The notes under the pieces: generated by a model
What the model saw: the letters and a program-made list of their open reading frames with translations, nothing else
Database searches by the model: none
Told to the model about the DNA's origin: nothing
In this document: piece by piece, positions 8,665 to 19,163 of the stretch
Numbering within the stretch: the stretch's first letter is position 1
How the letters are laid out: the number at the start of each line of letters is the position of its first letter
Assembly (NCBI GenBank): GCA_002104535.1
Contig: NBOG01000001.1
Location: forward strand, 1-62,848
Reading direction: 5' to 3'
Source of the DNA: Cognaticolwellia sediminilitoris
GTDB lineage: Bacteria; Pseudomonadota; Gammaproteobacteria; Enterobacterales; Alteromonadaceae
DNA length: 62,848 bases
Position numbers and translations under genes: made by a program

Positions 8665-8736
8665 CCTAGGAACCTCCTTTCCTTCTTTAACTTATATTCT
8701 AAGTTGGCCCACATAGTTTTATGTGGGCTTTTTTTT
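8665..8736 (+). ncRNA. Predicted Hfq-type small RNA, CyaR-like
   Basis: A stand-alone 72-base transcription unit in a gene-free region. It has the extended -10 at 8653, an unpaired pyrimidine-rich 5' segment with CCTAGGAACCTCCTTTCC, a small hairpin (AACTTA 8689-8694 with TAAGTT 8700-8705), and a strong terminator hairpin (8707-8728) with eight Ts. The 5' segment resembles, from memory, the conserved AGGAACCACCUCCUU stretch of enterobacterial CyaR, a CRP-activated sRNA that blocks ribosome binding sites (ompX, luxS, nadE in E. coli). CCUCCU is complementary to Shine-Dalgarno sequences. A CRP-like site lies upstream at 8574. Expression, the exact start and homology are not shown by the sequence; the terminator and promoter geometry are the firmest parts. 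Confidence 0.55.
8707..8736 (+). terminator. Rho-independent terminator of the sRNA
   Basis: GCCCACATA (8707-8715), loop GTTT, TATGTGGGC (8720-8728), then eight Ts. Nine perfect stem pairs. It faces the plus strand, where no protein gene lies upstream, which is the main argument for an sRNA. Confidence 0.9.
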
Positions 8737-8848
8737 ATTTAAAATCTGACTGTTAGCTGCCATAAATGTTTTTGCTAAATACATTAGCTATTTCAACCTA
8801 AACATCTTATTGCTTCATCTTTTGTGTATTTGATTTAATTGCACCAAA

Positions 8849-8863
8849 GGCGACTGAAGTCAC
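8849..8863. repeat. Degenerate GGCGAC palindrome
   Basis: GGCGACTGAAGTCAC followed by ACCTACAAG is a decayed form of the hairpin GGCGAC-TTCA-GTCGCC with its flank CCTACGAA seen intact at 62811-62826. One copy of a short dispersed palindrome family. Confidence 0.5.
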
Positions 8864-8945
8864 ACCTACAAGAAATAAAGATTGCTGCCATCAATAATTT
8901 CAACATCAACCTGTGCCACTAATTTATTCGCCTCGGTAAAAAGCA

Positions 8946-9015
8946 GTTGTCAGCTCTCAGTAAAAAAATATTAACTAATCCCTATTTTTAGCCTTTAACT
9001 GATAGCTGACAGCTT
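8946..9015. repeat. MITE-like element with inverted ends, copy 1
   Basis: TGTCAGCTCTCAGT near 8948 and ACTGATAGCTGACA near 8998 are inverted repeats matching at 13 of 14 positions, around about 36 AT-rich bases. The right end (8997-9015) is identical over 19 bases to 62603-62621, where a similar bracketed arrangement occurs. There is no coding capacity. Together they look like a miniature non-autonomous element or REP-like unit. Confidence 0.5.
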
Positions 9016-9087
9016 TAAGCTAAAAACTTACACTTCGCTGCTCTTTCGTAGGGGAAAATTTATTCGCCGTAGTACAAACAGAGAAAA

Positions 9088-9103
9088 GGCGACTAACGTC
9101 GCC
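9088..9103. repeat. GGCGAC palindrome
   Basis: GGCGAC-TAAC-GTCGCC, a perfect six-pair hairpin with a four-base loop, of the same family as 62811-62826. TCGTAGGGG, the usual flank, lies about 40 bases away at 9045-9053, split from it by other sequence. Confidence 0.55.
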
Positions 9104-9175
9104 CAAAAAGGTCTAAAAGCAGCTTGGTGATTTAACTAAATGTAATCTAGCTGATTAAAATATCTCACAAATGAA

Positions 9176-10180
9176 TTAGCTCGGAAAATCTAAGCCAAAA
9201 TGAAGGTAAGCTCGGCTAGTCGCTATGCGTCCTCTTGGGGTTCGTTGTAAAAAGCCTTGCTGTATTAAATAAGGTTCGAGTACATCTTCAATTGTTTCGC
9301 GTTCTTCGCCGATAGCTGCGGCAATATTATCAAGGCCGACGGGGCCACCCGAAAATTTATCAATAATAGCTTCAAGCAGTTTTCGATCCATTAAATCGAA
9401 ACCTTCATTGTCAACTTCTAACATATCTAACGCGCTGGCCGCTGTTGATTTTGTGACAATGCCATTGGTTTTAACATCGGCATAATCACGCACTCTTCGA
9501 AGTAAGCGGTTGGCAATACGCGGGGTACCACGAGAGCGCCTTGCGACTTCAAATGCACCTTCTTTATCTATATCTAAGTTAAGAAAGTGTGCCGATCTCA
9601 TAGCTATTTCTGTTAATTCTTGAGTATTGTAAAACTCTAACCGTTGCACAATACCAAAGCGATCACGTAGTGGTGAGGTTAATGCTCCTGCTCTCGTCGT
9701 TGCACCAATTAAGGTAAAAGGCGGCAAATCAAGTTTTATTGAACGAGCAGCAGGTCCTTCTCCTATCATAATATCTAACTGATAGTCTTCCATCGCTGGA
9801 TATAAAATTTCTTCAACAACAGGGCTTAAACGATGAATCTCATCGATAAACAAGACATCATTTTCTTCTAAATTTGTCAATAATGCGGCTAAGTCACCCG
9901 CTTTTTCTAACACTGGTCCTGATGTGGTACGTATACTTACGCCCATTTCATTAGCAACAATATTGGCTAGTGTTGTTTTTCCTAAACCTGGCGGACCAAA
10001 AATTAATAAATGATCAAGTGGCTCTTGTCGCTTTAAGGCTGCCGCTATAAAAATTTCCATTTGAGATTTAACATGTTGCTGACCGGTATAGTCAGAAAGC
10101 ATTTTCGGCCGAATAGCGCGGTCGATAGTTTCATCTTCGCGACTGGCTATGGGTTCTATTAATCGGTCTGCTTCTATCAT
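9176..10180 (-). CDS. ruvB: Holliday junction branch migration helicase RuvB
   Basis: AAA+ motor that drives branch migration with RuvA and hands junctions to RuvC. 334 residues, family-typical. Walker [12 protein letters not shown] is at about 62-72, Walker [10 protein letters not shown] near 110, sensor 1 in LIGATTRAG near 156, and the arginine finger region in SPLRDRFG. The C-terminal winged helix ends with [17 protein letters not shown]. It starts 50 bases after ruvA with AAAGAG upstream of the ATG. Confidence 0.98.
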   Translation of the reverse strand: MIEADRLIEPIASREDETIDRAIRPKMLSDYTGQQHVKSQMEIFIAAALKRQEPLDHLLIFGPPGLGKTTLANIVANEMGVSIRTTSGPVLEKAGDLAALLTNLEENDVLFIDEIHRLSPVVEEILYPAMEDYQLDIMIGEGPAARSIKLDLPPFTLIGATTRAGALTSPLRDRFGIVQRLEFYNTQELTEIAMRSAHFLNLDIDKEGAFEVARRSRGTPRIANRLLRRVRDYADVKTNGIVTKSTAASALDMLEVDNEGFDLMDRKLLEAIIDKFSGGPVGLDNIAAAIGEERETIEDVLEPYLIQQGFLQRTPRGRIATSRAYLHFGLDFPS

Positions 10181-10230
10181 GATTTACTCTTTGGAAAATT
10201 TAACATTCATTAGTGTCGGTTTTATAACCG

Positions 10231-10848
10231 TTAGATCATCGCTTTTAAGGCGTTGCGGATTAAGTCTTCGCTACTTTTATCACTAGAAAATACAGACTTT
10301 ACTGCTTTATCGGCTTGTTGTTGACTATACCCTAAAGATACTAAAGCGTTAATAGCGTCACCTTTGTTGTCACTGACAAAAGCATTTTCTTGCGTGACAT
10401 CGGTTGGCATCATGTTGATTAGCGCATCGCTACTATCAGTCTGCCAATCTTTTAATCTATCTCGCATTTCAACCAATAGGCGCTCGGCTGTTTTTTTACC
10501 GACCCCTGGAATTTTAACGATGGTGCTTAAGTCATCATGGATAACACAGCTGACAAATTGATCGGCTGACATACCCGATAAAATAGCCAAGGCTAGTTTA
10601 GGGCCTACACCATTAACTTTAATTAATAACCTGAATAGTTTTCGCTCAACTTTATTGGCAAAGCCGTAAAGTAATTGTGCGTCTTCTCTTACAACAAAAT
10701 GCGTGTATAAAGTGGTTTCTTGATTAACTTCTCCCAGTGCATAAATACTGGTCATTGGCATGGTCACTTCATAGCCAATCCCTGCACATTCGATTAAAAT
10801 TTCTGGGGCTGTTTTTTCAATTAAAATGCCACGTAAACGTCCTATCAC
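10231..10848 (-). CDS. ruvA: Holliday junction DNA-binding protein RuvA
   Basis: Tetrameric junction-binding subunit of RuvAB. 205 residues. Domain I starts [12 protein letters not shown], the helix-hairpin-helix region contains [18 protein letters not shown] (about 72-89) and [17 protein letters not shown] (about 110-126), and the flexible C-terminal domain III that touches RuvB ends [13 protein letters not shown]. The start codon is GTG. A LexA-like operator lies at 10889-10908 just upstream. Confidence 0.97.
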   Translation of the reverse strand: MIGRLRGILIEKTAPEILIECAGIGYEVTMPMTSIYALGEVNQETTLYTHFVVREDAQLLYGFANKVERKLFRLLIKVNGVGPKLALAILSGMSADQFVSCVIHDDLSTIVKIPGVGKKTAERLLVEMRDRLKDWQTDSSDALINMMPTDVTQENAFVSDNKGDAINALVSLGYSQQQADKAVKSVFSSDKSSEDLIRNALKAMI

Positions 10849-10888
10849 AGCTTAACCTTTTACTTGATTTTCTATGTCGACACCATAC

Positions 10889-10908
10889 CACTAGATATTT
10901 ATACAGTA
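10889..10908 (-). promoter_or_regulatory. Candidate LexA (SOS) operator before ruvAB
   Basis: On the minus strand TACTGTATAAATATCTAGTG agrees with the E. coli LexA consensus TACTGTATATATATACAGTA at 16 of 20 positions, with the left half-site TACTGTATA perfect and the right half weaker. It lies 40 bases upstream of ruvA, and ruvAB is LexA-controlled in E. coli. ruvC is on the other side of it, so the site would act on ruvAB only. Confidence 0.55.
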
Positions 10909-10942
10909 AAGTGAAATAGTGCTGGTATAAAATAATTATCTT

Positions 10943-11470
10943 TTACCTTAAACGCCCACGTACTGTTTTACTTGCTTGACCAGACATTTTACTGATTGAG
11001 TCATAACTATGGGCATGGCAAAGAGCGACAGCTAAAGCATCAGCTGCATCAGCTTGCGGAGTACCAGGGAGTTTTAATATTGTTTTGACCATATGTTGAA
11101 CTTGGGTTTTATCAGCAGCACCTGTGCCAACAACAGATTGTTTAATTTGTCTGGCAGAATATTCAGCAACACTAAGACCAGTATTGGTTGCAGCAACAAT
11201 GGCCGCCCCTCGAGCTTGACCTAATTTTAATGCCCCGCCAGGGTTTACGCCCATAAACACTTGCTCGATAGCAAACATATCTGGTTGGAATTGCAAAATG
11301 AGCTCACTAACGCCAGCAAAAATGGTTTGTAATCTGTCGCTAAAATCATCGCCCGCAGCTATTGTTTTAATACAACCACTGCCGAGGTAAGTGAAGTTTC
11401 GACCAGTTTGCTTAATAACGCCATAGCCCGTTAAGCGCGAACCAGGATCTATCCCTAAGATAATACTCAT
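10943..11470 (-). CDS. ruvC: Crossover junction endodeoxyribonuclease RuvC
   Basis: RNase H-fold nuclease that resolves Holliday junctions. 175 residues. The catalytic acidic residues are visible as [12 protein letters not shown] (Asp7), AIEQVFMG (Glu near 68) and the C-terminal [14 protein letters not shown] pair (near 138-141). It ends 94 bases before ruvA. In E. coli yebC precedes ruvC; here aspS lies directly upstream, separated by a terminator hairpin. Confidence 0.97.
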   Translation of the reverse strand: MSIILGIDPGSRLTGYGVIKQTGRNFTYLGSGCIKTIAAGDDFSDRLQTIFAGVSELILQFQPDMFAIEQVFMGVNPGGALKLGQARGAAIVAATNTGLSVAEYSARQIKQSVVGTGAADKTQVQHMVKTILKLPGTPQADAADALAVALCHAHSYDSISKMSGQASKTVRGRLR

Positions 11471-11501
11471 TACAAGCGCCTTAGTTGAGTGCTAGTGAAA
11501 A

Positions 11502-11543
11502 AAAACGCACGAATAAGGCCAGTAGCATTAATTCGTGCGTTTT
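11502..11543 (-). terminator. Terminator between aspS and ruvC
   Basis: A 13-pair stem (AAAACGCACGAAT with its complement at 11531-11543) and a 16-base loop are followed on the minus strand by eight Ts. It ends aspS transcripts and the plus-strand side also has a T-rich tail, so it may work both ways. ruvC therefore probably needs its own promoter or read-through. Confidence 0.8.
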
Positions 11544-11595
11544 ATTGTTTTTTAATATTAACTTTTAGTCAATGTTAAAAATTCTGAAACGAAAG

Positions 11596-13380
11596 TTATT
11601 CTGCTTTTTCGTCAGTATCAGTTTCTTTTTCTAAACAAGCAATGCCTAATTCTTTTAACTGTGCAGGGTTAGCATGACCTGGTGCATTGGTTAACGGACA
11701 AGCCGCAGTTGTTGTTTTCGGGAATGCCATTACGTCACGAATTGAGCTAGCGCCTGTCATCAACATCACTAAACGATCTAAACCAAACGCTAAACCTGCA
11801 TGTGGAGGCGCACCGTATTGTAGAGCTTCTAATAAGAAACCAAACTTTTCTTGGGCTTCTTCATCGCTAATACCTAGAATACGAAATACAGCCGCTTGCA
11901 TGTCTTGATTATGAATACGAACTGAACCGCCGCCTAATTCACAACCATTGAGCACCATGTCGTATGCGTCAGATAAAGCCCCTACTGGGTTAGCCTCTAA
12001 TTCTTCTGCAGTTAAATTTGTTGGTGCGGTAAATGGATGATGAATCGCATGCATGTGTCCATCAACTTCTTCAAACATTGGGAAGTCAACAACCCATAAT
12101 GGTTTCCAATCACCTTCTAGTAACTCAAGGTCTTCACCAATTTTAAGGCGAAGTGCACCTAACGATTCAGTAACAACGTTATAAGTGTCTGAGCCAAAGA
12201 AGATGATATCGCCAGTTTTCGCGTTAGTGCGCTCTAATAAAGTCTTCACCGCATCTTCAGTTAAGAATTTTAAAATTGGCGATTGTAAACCTTCAAGGCC
12301 TGCATCAAGGTCGTTAACTTTCAACCATGGCATACCTTTTGCGCCATAAATGCCAACAAACTTAGTTAATTCGTCAATACCTTTACGAGAGAATTTAGCA
12401 GCACCTTGTGGCACACAGATCACCGCAACACGGCCTTTTTCATCATTGGCAGGACCTGAAAACACTTTAAACTCGACATCTTTTAAAATATCCGCAACGT
12501 CAACGATTTCAAGTGGATTACGTAAATCAGGCTTATCAGAGCCAAAACGTGTCATTGCTTCTGAATAAGGCATACGAGGGAAATCGCCAAGGTCAACGTC
12601 AAGTAGTTGCTTGAACAATTCACGGATCATGGTTTCAGTAACTTCCATCACCTGATCTGAGCTCATAAATGAAGTTTCAATATCAATTTGGGTAAATTCA
12701 GGTTGTCTGTCAGCACGTAAATCTTCATCTCGGAAACATTTAACGATTTGATAATAACGCTCCATACCTGACATCATCAACAATTGTTTGAATAACTGTG
12801 GTGACTGCGGTAGCGCAAAGAATTGCCCTTTATGGGTACGACTCGGCACTAAATAATCACGTGCACCTTCCGGTGTTGCAGCTGTTAAAATAGGTGTTTC
12901 GATATCCAAAAAGCCTTGAGACTCTAATGATGAACGCACCGCAGAAGTAACTTTTGCACGAAAACGCATACGCTCGGTCATTTCAGGACGACGTAAGTCG
13001 AGGTAACGATATTTTAAGCGTTGCTCTTCAGAGTTCTTTTGATTTGAATCTAACGGTAATGGAGCGGCTTTATTTAAGATAGTTAACTCTAAGCCCAACA
13101 CTTCAATAGCACCGGTTGCCATATCTTTATTAACTTGACCATCAGGGCGTGCACGAACTTTACCTCTAACTTGTACGCAAAACTCATTACGTAAAGTGTT
13201 CGCTTTTTCTAATACCTCAGGGAAATCTGGATCATAAACAACTTGCACAATACCTTCACGATCACGTAAATCTAAAAAGATCACCGCACCTAAATCACGA
13301 CGACGATTAACCCAACCACAAAGTGTGACTTCCTGACCAACATGAGATTCATTAACCTCACCACAATAAAGACTACGCAT
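11596..13380 (-). CDS. aspS: Aspartate--tRNA ligase
   Basis: Class II aminoacyl-tRNA synthetase charging tRNA-Asp. 594 residues, typical of the bacterial type with the GAD insertion. The N-terminal OB-fold anticodon domain covers about 1-105 ([23 protein letters not shown] is split by the family core GWV-RRRDLG), motif 2 is [18 protein letters not shown] near 217-234, and motif 3 is [15 protein letters not shown] near 530-545. The C terminus is acidic ([11 protein letters not shown]). Single-gene unit ended by the hairpin at 11502. Confidence 0.98.
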   Translation of the reverse strand: MRSLYCGEVNESHVGQEVTLCGWVNRRRDLGAVIFLDLRDREGIVQVVYDPDFPEVLEKANTLRNEFCVQVRGKVRARPDGQVNKDMATGAIEVLGLELTILNKAAPLPLDSNQKNSEEQRLKYRYLDLRRPEMTERMRFRAKVTSAVRSSLESQGFLDIETPILTAATPEGARDYLVPSRTHKGQFFALPQSPQLFKQLLMMSGMERYYQIVKCFRDEDLRADRQPEFTQIDIETSFMSSDQVMEVTETMIRELFKQLLDVDLGDFPRMPYSEAMTRFGSDKPDLRNPLEIVDVADILKDVEFKVFSGPANDEKGRVAVICVPQGAAKFSRKGIDELTKFVGIYGAKGMPWLKVNDLDAGLEGLQSPILKFLTEDAVKTLLERTNAKTGDIIFFGSDTYNVVTESLGALRLKIGEDLELLEGDWKPLWVVDFPMFEEVDGHMHAIHHPFTAPTNLTAEELEANPVGALSDAYDMVLNGCELGGGSVRIHNQDMQAAVFRILGISDEEAQEKFGFLLEALQYGAPPHAGLAFGLDRLVMLMTGASSIRDVMAFPKTTTAACPLTNAPGHANPAQLKELGIACLEKETDTDEKAE

Positions 13381-13567
13381 GTATTTACCTTGAATTTCCG
13401 ATTAGCTAAAAAGCTATAAATAAGTTAAAAGAGTTACACCAATAAGTTAGTTTGATTGGTTAACTAGTAATGCTAAAAAATTGCCGACATTATAAAGCAA
13501 TGTCAGGCAATGTCACCCGACATTCTTTTAATAATAAGATGAAGTCTACATCGAATCTGCTTGCAGA

Positions 13568-16396
13568 CTATCCTTGCTGATTAAAGACATAATGATTCTT
13601 ACCCGCGTCTTTAACTTTATACATTAATGAATCAGCGACTTTTAACAAGTCGTTGTCTGTGTCGCCATCTTCTGGATACATTGAAATACCGATACTACAG
13701 CCAATATTGACACTGACAGTAGACAGCGTTATCTGCTGTTGTATTAGCTTTAATACTTTGTCAGCGATATAAGCGGCTTCATCTTGATGATGCAAGCCAG
13801 TAAGTAACAGCACAAATTCATCACCACCAAATCGAACAACGGTATCAGAATCACGAACACAGCCTTTTAGGCGACTCGCCACTTCAATTAAAAGTTCGTC
13901 TCCAACATCATGACCATGACTGTCATTAATAATTTTAAAACCGTCTAAATCAATGAAAAGCACCGCTATTAATAATTTTTGCCTTTGATGAAACGTTATC
14001 GCTTTATTCAATCTATCTTTTAATAGCACACGATTTGCAAGCCCGGTCAAATCATCATGTGTCGCCATATATTGCATTTTCGATTCTAGCGCTTTACGAT
14101 TTTTTATCTCAACATATAAGCGGCGATTCCATACCATTATAATGATAATAATAATGGCAATAAGCACACCTACTTGAGCTGCTATACGCAATACAACATT
14201 TTTATCTAAGCCTGTCTCAATGCTGATATCGAACCATTTTTCATATATTTTTTGGCTATCAACATCTGTAATAGTTAAGACGGCTTTATTTAATACTTTG
14301 GCAAGAATGGGCAAGTCTTTATTAATTGCTAGTTGGTTGCTGTTTTGTTCCATTTCATCGAGGATTGACATTGACAGACTTAATAAGCTCTCTCTTTTAA
14401 GAATTTCAGTACCCGACGATAAACTATCAATGAAACCGTCTACTCTGCCCTTTTGTACAGCAAGCATCCCTTCTTCGCTATTATCGACTAAGCGTAATGT
14501 GATCTCTGGAAACTTTTTCCTTATAACAGAAACTAGATAATACCCTTTGGCAATAGCTAAAGCTTTACCTTTAAAATTTTCAAGAGATAGCTGATTACCC
14601 AATTCACGAGGGTGAACAATAACCCATGGCATACTCCAATATGACTCGGTAAATAACACTTGTTTTTTTCGATCTACTGTTTCAGTCACACTACCTATTA
14701 CATCGATTTCACCAACGACTAGCGCTTGATATAAATCAGCAAAATTGTCATAGACAACATATTCTATTTCAATATTTAGCCGCTCAGCGAATAGACGAAA
14801 AACATCAGGATTCGTCCCTTTAGCCTCACCGAACTTATCGACAAACTCAATTGGAACCCAATCTTTGGTAATACCAAATTTAACGACATTATGATCCTTC
14901 AACCATAATGTTTCTTGCTCTGTCAGTTTTAACATCGCAAGTTGGCGTTTAAAAAATCCTGAAGATTTATCTAAGTCCCACTTTCGCTCCAGTGCGGCAA
15001 GACTATCTAATGGAATAGCATTAAAGCCTTCTTCAATTAACTGACTCAACTCTGGGTTTGCTTTATTTAAAATGGCATGAATTGGTCGTTTAAAACCATA
15101 GTCTTGGAGCTTCAAATATGTCGATTGCAACTTATTTTCAATAAGAAGGTATTCTATAACATCACGTTGACCCGCAATGATATCAAGCTCGCCTTGAGCT
15201 ACCGCTTGAAACAATGCCTGATGATTGTCAAAGTATATAAAATTAGCACTTAATACTTTGCTTTTAATATCCTCTACAAAGCTTGGCGTTGAAACTATGC
15301 CTATATTTTTATCTTCAATTTCATATACATGAGGAATATCTTCATTTTCTTTAGAAAGAAACAAACCATAATCAATGTCGTAAACGACAGGGCCTAAAGC
15401 ACTGTTTTCAAGCTTCGCTTCGTGCACAACACTTGAAATATGGATATCAGCCATTGCTAAATTTGATTGATCAAACTCTTCTGGATTGCCGACAATGAAT
15501 TCAACCTCAAGGTCGCTAAATTTTGCCCACATCTGCCATAGGTCAATAAAGAATCCTTGGGCAATACCTGAAATAGCACTATCAGAAAATGGCATTTCAT
15601 TGTTGGAATAAGAGAAAGTAATTACATTTTCAGGCTTATCAATAATTAGCCATTTTTTTTCTATAGCAAACCTTTCCTCTGAACTTATTCTGTCCATGCC
15701 TTGCTGAATAAAATCGAGTAATTGCTGCTGCCCTTTAGCAACAGCATAGCTGTAATCATTACTATCAATAGAAATACGAGCAAACACAGGGTATTGTTGA
15801 CTTAACGTTACATAATCTTCGAAGTTTTTCGATAACCTTTCTACCCCGCCAATAATCAACACTTCATGCTTTATTGCAGCTTGATATAAAGCATGACGGC
15901 TAGGGAAAGTTCTTACCGTTAAATTAGGATAATTGGCTTCAATAGTAACTTCATGACTAGAGCCCTCTACAACTCCTATTGAGTATGGTGATAATTGGGC
16001 TATATTTTTAAGGTGAGCAAGTGAGCGGTGTAAAAAAAAGTTTCTACTTTGACGAAAAACCGCTGGACTAAAATCGAGAAAAGTCGCTCGTTCTGAGCTA
16101 AAAAATAGACCTGCATGTATATCTAGTTGATTATCTTTTACCTGTGTAAGTGTTTGCTGCCAATTTAGCGGTACAAACTCAACATTAACTTTTTGCTTTT
16201 CTGCCCATAGCTTCCAAAGATCGACCATCATGCCATCTGCGTTTTGCTGCTTATCAACAAAGTGATACGGATAAGAGGTTTTATTGATAGCTATACGATA
16301 AGTTTTATCAACGTCTTGCGCCGAAGCAGGAGCTACACAAAATAGCAGTACGATAATAAAGCGGGTAACTAACAATGTTAGATATCTAAAGACCAA
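13568..16396 (-). CDS. Diguanylate cyclase with three periplasmic solute-binding domains
   Basis: Predicted inner-membrane sensor that makes cyclic di-GMP. 942 residues. The signal peptide is at 1-26. Three tandem SBP_bac_3 (PBPb) domains lie at about 32-255, 258-478 and 500-722, each opening with the family pattern of a short strand then PxxFxD..G....D.W. One membrane helix is at about 738-760, rich in isoleucine. The GGDEF domain is at about 785-940, with catalytic GGDEF at 857-861 and an upstream RDSD inhibitory site in the right register, so product feedback is likely. No EAL domain. Ligands are unknown; amino acids or similar small molecules are the usual guess for PBPb folds. Monocistronic. 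Confidence 0.9.
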   Translation of the reverse strand: MVFRYLTLLVTRFIIVLLFCVAPASAQDVDKTYRIAINKTSYPYHFVDKQQNADGMMVDLWKLWAEKQKVNVEFVPLNWQQTLTQVKDNQLDIHAGLFFSSERATFLDFSPAVFRQSRNFFLHRSLAHLKNIAQLSPYSIGVVEGSSHEVTIEANYPNLTVRTFPSRHALYQAAIKHEVLIIGGVERLSKNFEDYVTLSQQYPVFARISIDSNDYSYAVAKGQQQLLDFIQQGMDRISSEERFAIEKKWLIIDKPENVITFSYSNNEMPFSDSAISGIAQGFFIDLWQMWAKFSDLEVEFIVGNPEEFDQSNLAMADIHISSVVHEAKLENSALGPVVYDIDYGLFLSKENEDIPHVYEIEDKNIGIVSTPSFVEDIKSKVLSANFIYFDNHQALFQAVAQGELDIIAGQRDVIEYLLIENKLQSTYLKLQDYGFKRPIHAILNKANPELSQLIEEGFNAIPLDSLAALERKWDLDKSSGFFKRQLAMLKLTEQETLWLKDHNVVKFGITKDWVPIEFVDKFGEAKGTNPDVFRLFAERLNIEIEYVVYDNFADLYQALVVGEIDVIGSVTETVDRKKQVLFTESYWSMPWVIVHPRELGNQLSLENFKGKALAIAKGYYLVSVIRKKFPEITLRLVDNSEEGMLAVQKGRVDGFIDSLSSGTEILKRESLLSLSMSILDEMEQNSNQLAINKDLPILAKVLNKAVLTITDVDSQKIYEKWFDISIETGLDKNVVLRIAAQVGVLIAIIIIIIMVWNRRLYVEIKNRKALESKMQYMATHDDLTGLANRVLLKDRLNKAITFHQRQKLLIAVLFIDLDGFKIINDSHGHDVGDELLIEVASRLKGCVRDSDTVVRFGGDEFVLLLTGLHHQDEAAYIADKVLKLIQQQITLSTVSVNIGCSIGISMYPEDGDTDNDLLKVADSLMYKVKDAGKNHYVFNQQG

Positions 16397-16555
16397 ATTA
16401 AATTCTCATTATTTTTTTATTAATAGCCAAAATACACCTAGCACTTTGGCTTTTTACTGGCACTGAAAATAGATAAAAACATATTATCTATTCATTACAA
16501 TGTTTATCGTAAAAAAATTCAGGTAAAATACCATTTTATATAACCTAAAAGTTAG

Positions 16556-17305
<750 letters not shown>

Positions 17306-17309
17306 ACAA

Positions 17310-18275
17310 ATGATTTCATTTAACAACTTTTATCAAAAAATTGCCGGCAATCGTTTAAATCATTGGCTCAATACCCTACCCGCACAATTAACTCAGTGGC
17401 GAGAGCAACATTTGCATGGCGAATTTGCCCAATGGCAAAAAACCATAGCTGCGCTACCAAAAACATCACCTTCAAGTATTGATATTAATAGCACGGTACG
17501 TGCTGGCGAACGTGAAGATATTAATGAAGGTGAGTATAAACGTATAGAAAACCTCTTAAAAAAATTCAAACCATGGCGTAAAGGTCCATACCATATCCAT
17601 GGTTTGCATATTGATACCGAGTGGCGTTCTGACTTTAAATGGGATCGCTTAGCACCACACATTAGTGACTTAAATAATCGTTATGTACTCGATATTGGTT
17701 GTGGCAGTGGTTACCATTTATGGCGTATGCGTGGTGCGGGGGCTGAATTTGTCGTTGGCATTGACCCTACGCAACTGTTTTTAAGTCAATTTCAAGCCAT
17801 ACAGCACTTTGTTAAAGACGATAACGTCAACCTTTTACCATTGGGTGTTGAACAACTACCTGAACTAAATGCCTTCGATACGGTATTCGCCATGGGGGTT
17901 TTATATCACCGCCGTTCACCTTTCGACTTTATTTACCAACTAAAAGCGCAATTGGTTAAAGGTGGTGAATTAGTATTAGAAACGCTAGTGGTTGATGGTG
18001 ATGAAAACACAGTATTAGTGCCGGGCGAGCGTTATGCAAAAATGCGAAACGTATGGTTTTTACCCAGTTGCGACGCAATGTGTGCATGGCTGGAACGTTG
18101 CGGATTTAAAAACATTCGAGTGGTAAATACAGACATTACAGCCTTAGATGAACAGCGAAAAACAGATTGGATAGACACTGAGTCATTACAAGACTTTCTA
18201 GACCCAAATGACAAAAGTAAAACTATTGAAGGCTACCCTGCGCCTAAGAGAGCTATATTTATCGCAAATAAATAG
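17310..18275 (+). CDS. cmoB: tRNA U34 carboxymethyltransferase CmoB
   Basis: Transfers the carboxymethyl group of carboxy-SAM to 5-hydroxyuridine 34 of tRNAs for Ala, Ser, Pro, Thr, Leu and Val. 321 residues, as in E. coli (323). The N-terminal alpha-helical part (1-115) ends in the conserved [22 protein letters not shown] (split here as RKGPYHIHG and [10 protein letters not shown]). The methyltransferase core has [16 protein letters not shown] at about 125-140 and [16 protein letters not shown] near 190. Second gene of the cmoAB pair. Confidence 0.97.
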   Translation: MISFNNFYQKIAGNRLNHWLNTLPAQLTQWREQHLHGEFAQWQKTIAALPKTSPSSIDINSTVRAGEREDINEGEYKRIENLLKKFKPWRKGPYHIHGLHIDTEWRSDFKWDRLAPHISDLNNRYVLDIGCGSGYHLWRMRGAGAEFVVGIDPTQLFLSQFQAIQHFVKDDNVNLLPLGVEQLPELNAFDTVFAMGVLYHRRSPFDFIYQLKAQLVKGGELVLETLVVDGDENTVLVPGERYAKMRNVWFLPSCDAMCAWLERCGFKNIRVVNTDITALDEQRKTDWIDTESLQDFLDPNDKSKTIEGYPAPKRAIFIANK

Positions 18276-18302
18276 CATTTAGTATGAGTAATACTAAATG
18301 CT
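18274..18302. terminator. Hairpin between convergent cmoB and the 18315 gene
   Basis: A perfect 12-pair stem (AGCATTTAGTAT with its complement) and a five-base loop start within the cmoB stop codon region. It sits between two converging genes and probably serves both, though neither side has a long T tract. Confidence 0.55.
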
Positions 18303-18314
18303 CCAAAGGGATTT

Positions 18315-19163
18315 TCACATATAGCGTTCTATGACTTGCTGATATATCCCTTGCGCTTTTATCTTAGAGATCCCCAAATCAAAAAGATCACGATATGCCT
18401 CGTTACGAAACCCTGCAGCATAGTCACGTTCTTCAAAAATATAATGGATATTAAAGGCTTGATCATAACGCCCACCAACATGAGATTTGATGAAATGTTT
18501 AAAAATACTCACATCAAGTATGATGACTTCTATACGGCGTGAAAACAACATATTTATTTGTTTTATTTGATCTGAAAATTCACGATAGGTAGACGCGTAA
18601 CCTACGCTAGTATTATATTCCGCGCTCATAAATTTCTTAGCATTTTGAAAGGCAATAATACTTTTGCCTTTCAATCCCGTAACGTGATCAATAATAAAGT
18701 GATTGTCGGCCAAGCTTACAGCAACATTTTGATAGCTTATATAAGGTTTAGAAACGTAGATGCTAGGGTAATTATAATCTTTTGGTAATAACGTTATACC
18801 ATCAGCATTAAATCGCTTAAAACTGGTAATACTCCTGCCGGCCGGTACGTGACTAAAATTAACACTATAATTAACACTATCAAAAGCTTGGCGAATAAGA
18901 TCTAATTGTAATCCAGCACCATTTTTTTCTATGATAAATGGAGGTTTAGGTAGTCCAGCCAACATTTCAATGTTTTGTTGAGCTTGACTCTGTTCTTTTG
19001 AAGTATTCTCGATATTATAATCGCTTGCCAAGCTAAAACTTGCATTAAGTAATAGAATAATTAAAGAGAAATATAAATTTACGTTGATAACAACTCCCAC
19101 AACAAAAATTGCTTTTATTTTACACGGTAAAGTGAACTGGTTGATTGAACGAAAACAGTCCAA
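18315..19163 (-). CDS. Periplasmic solute-binding protein-like, SBP_bac_3 fold
   Basis: 282 residues. A basic N terminus is followed by a long hydrophobic stretch at about 22-46 (signal peptide or anchor ending FSLAS). The rest fits the two-lobe extracellular solute-binding fold: LAGLPKPPFIIEKNGAGLQLDLIRQAF as the first strand-helix unit (as PPFIIEKNGAGLQLDLI) and GLKGKSIIAFQNA as the hinge strand. No transporter permease or ATPase is nearby, so it may act in sensing rather than uptake. The start is uncertain, since the region before the hydrophobic stretch is unusually long. Confidence 0.65.
   Translation of the reverse strand: MDCFRSINQFTLPCKIKAIFVVGVVINVNLYFSLIILLLNASFSLASDYNIENTSKEQSQAQQNIEMLAGLPKPPFIIEKNGAGLQLDLIRQAFDSVNYSVNFSHVPAGRSITSFKRFNADGITLLPKDYNYPSIYVSKPYISYQNVAVSLADNHFIIDHVTGLKGKSIIAFQNAKKFMSAEYNTSVGYASTYREFSDQIKQINMLFSRRIEVIILDVSIFKHFIKSHVGGRYDQAFNIHYIFEERDYAAGFRNEAYRDLFDLGISKIKAQGIYQQVIERYM

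Noticed and set aside
14220-14540. 106-residue frame on the plus strand
   Set aside because: Lies wholly antisense to the third binding domain of the diguanylate cyclase.
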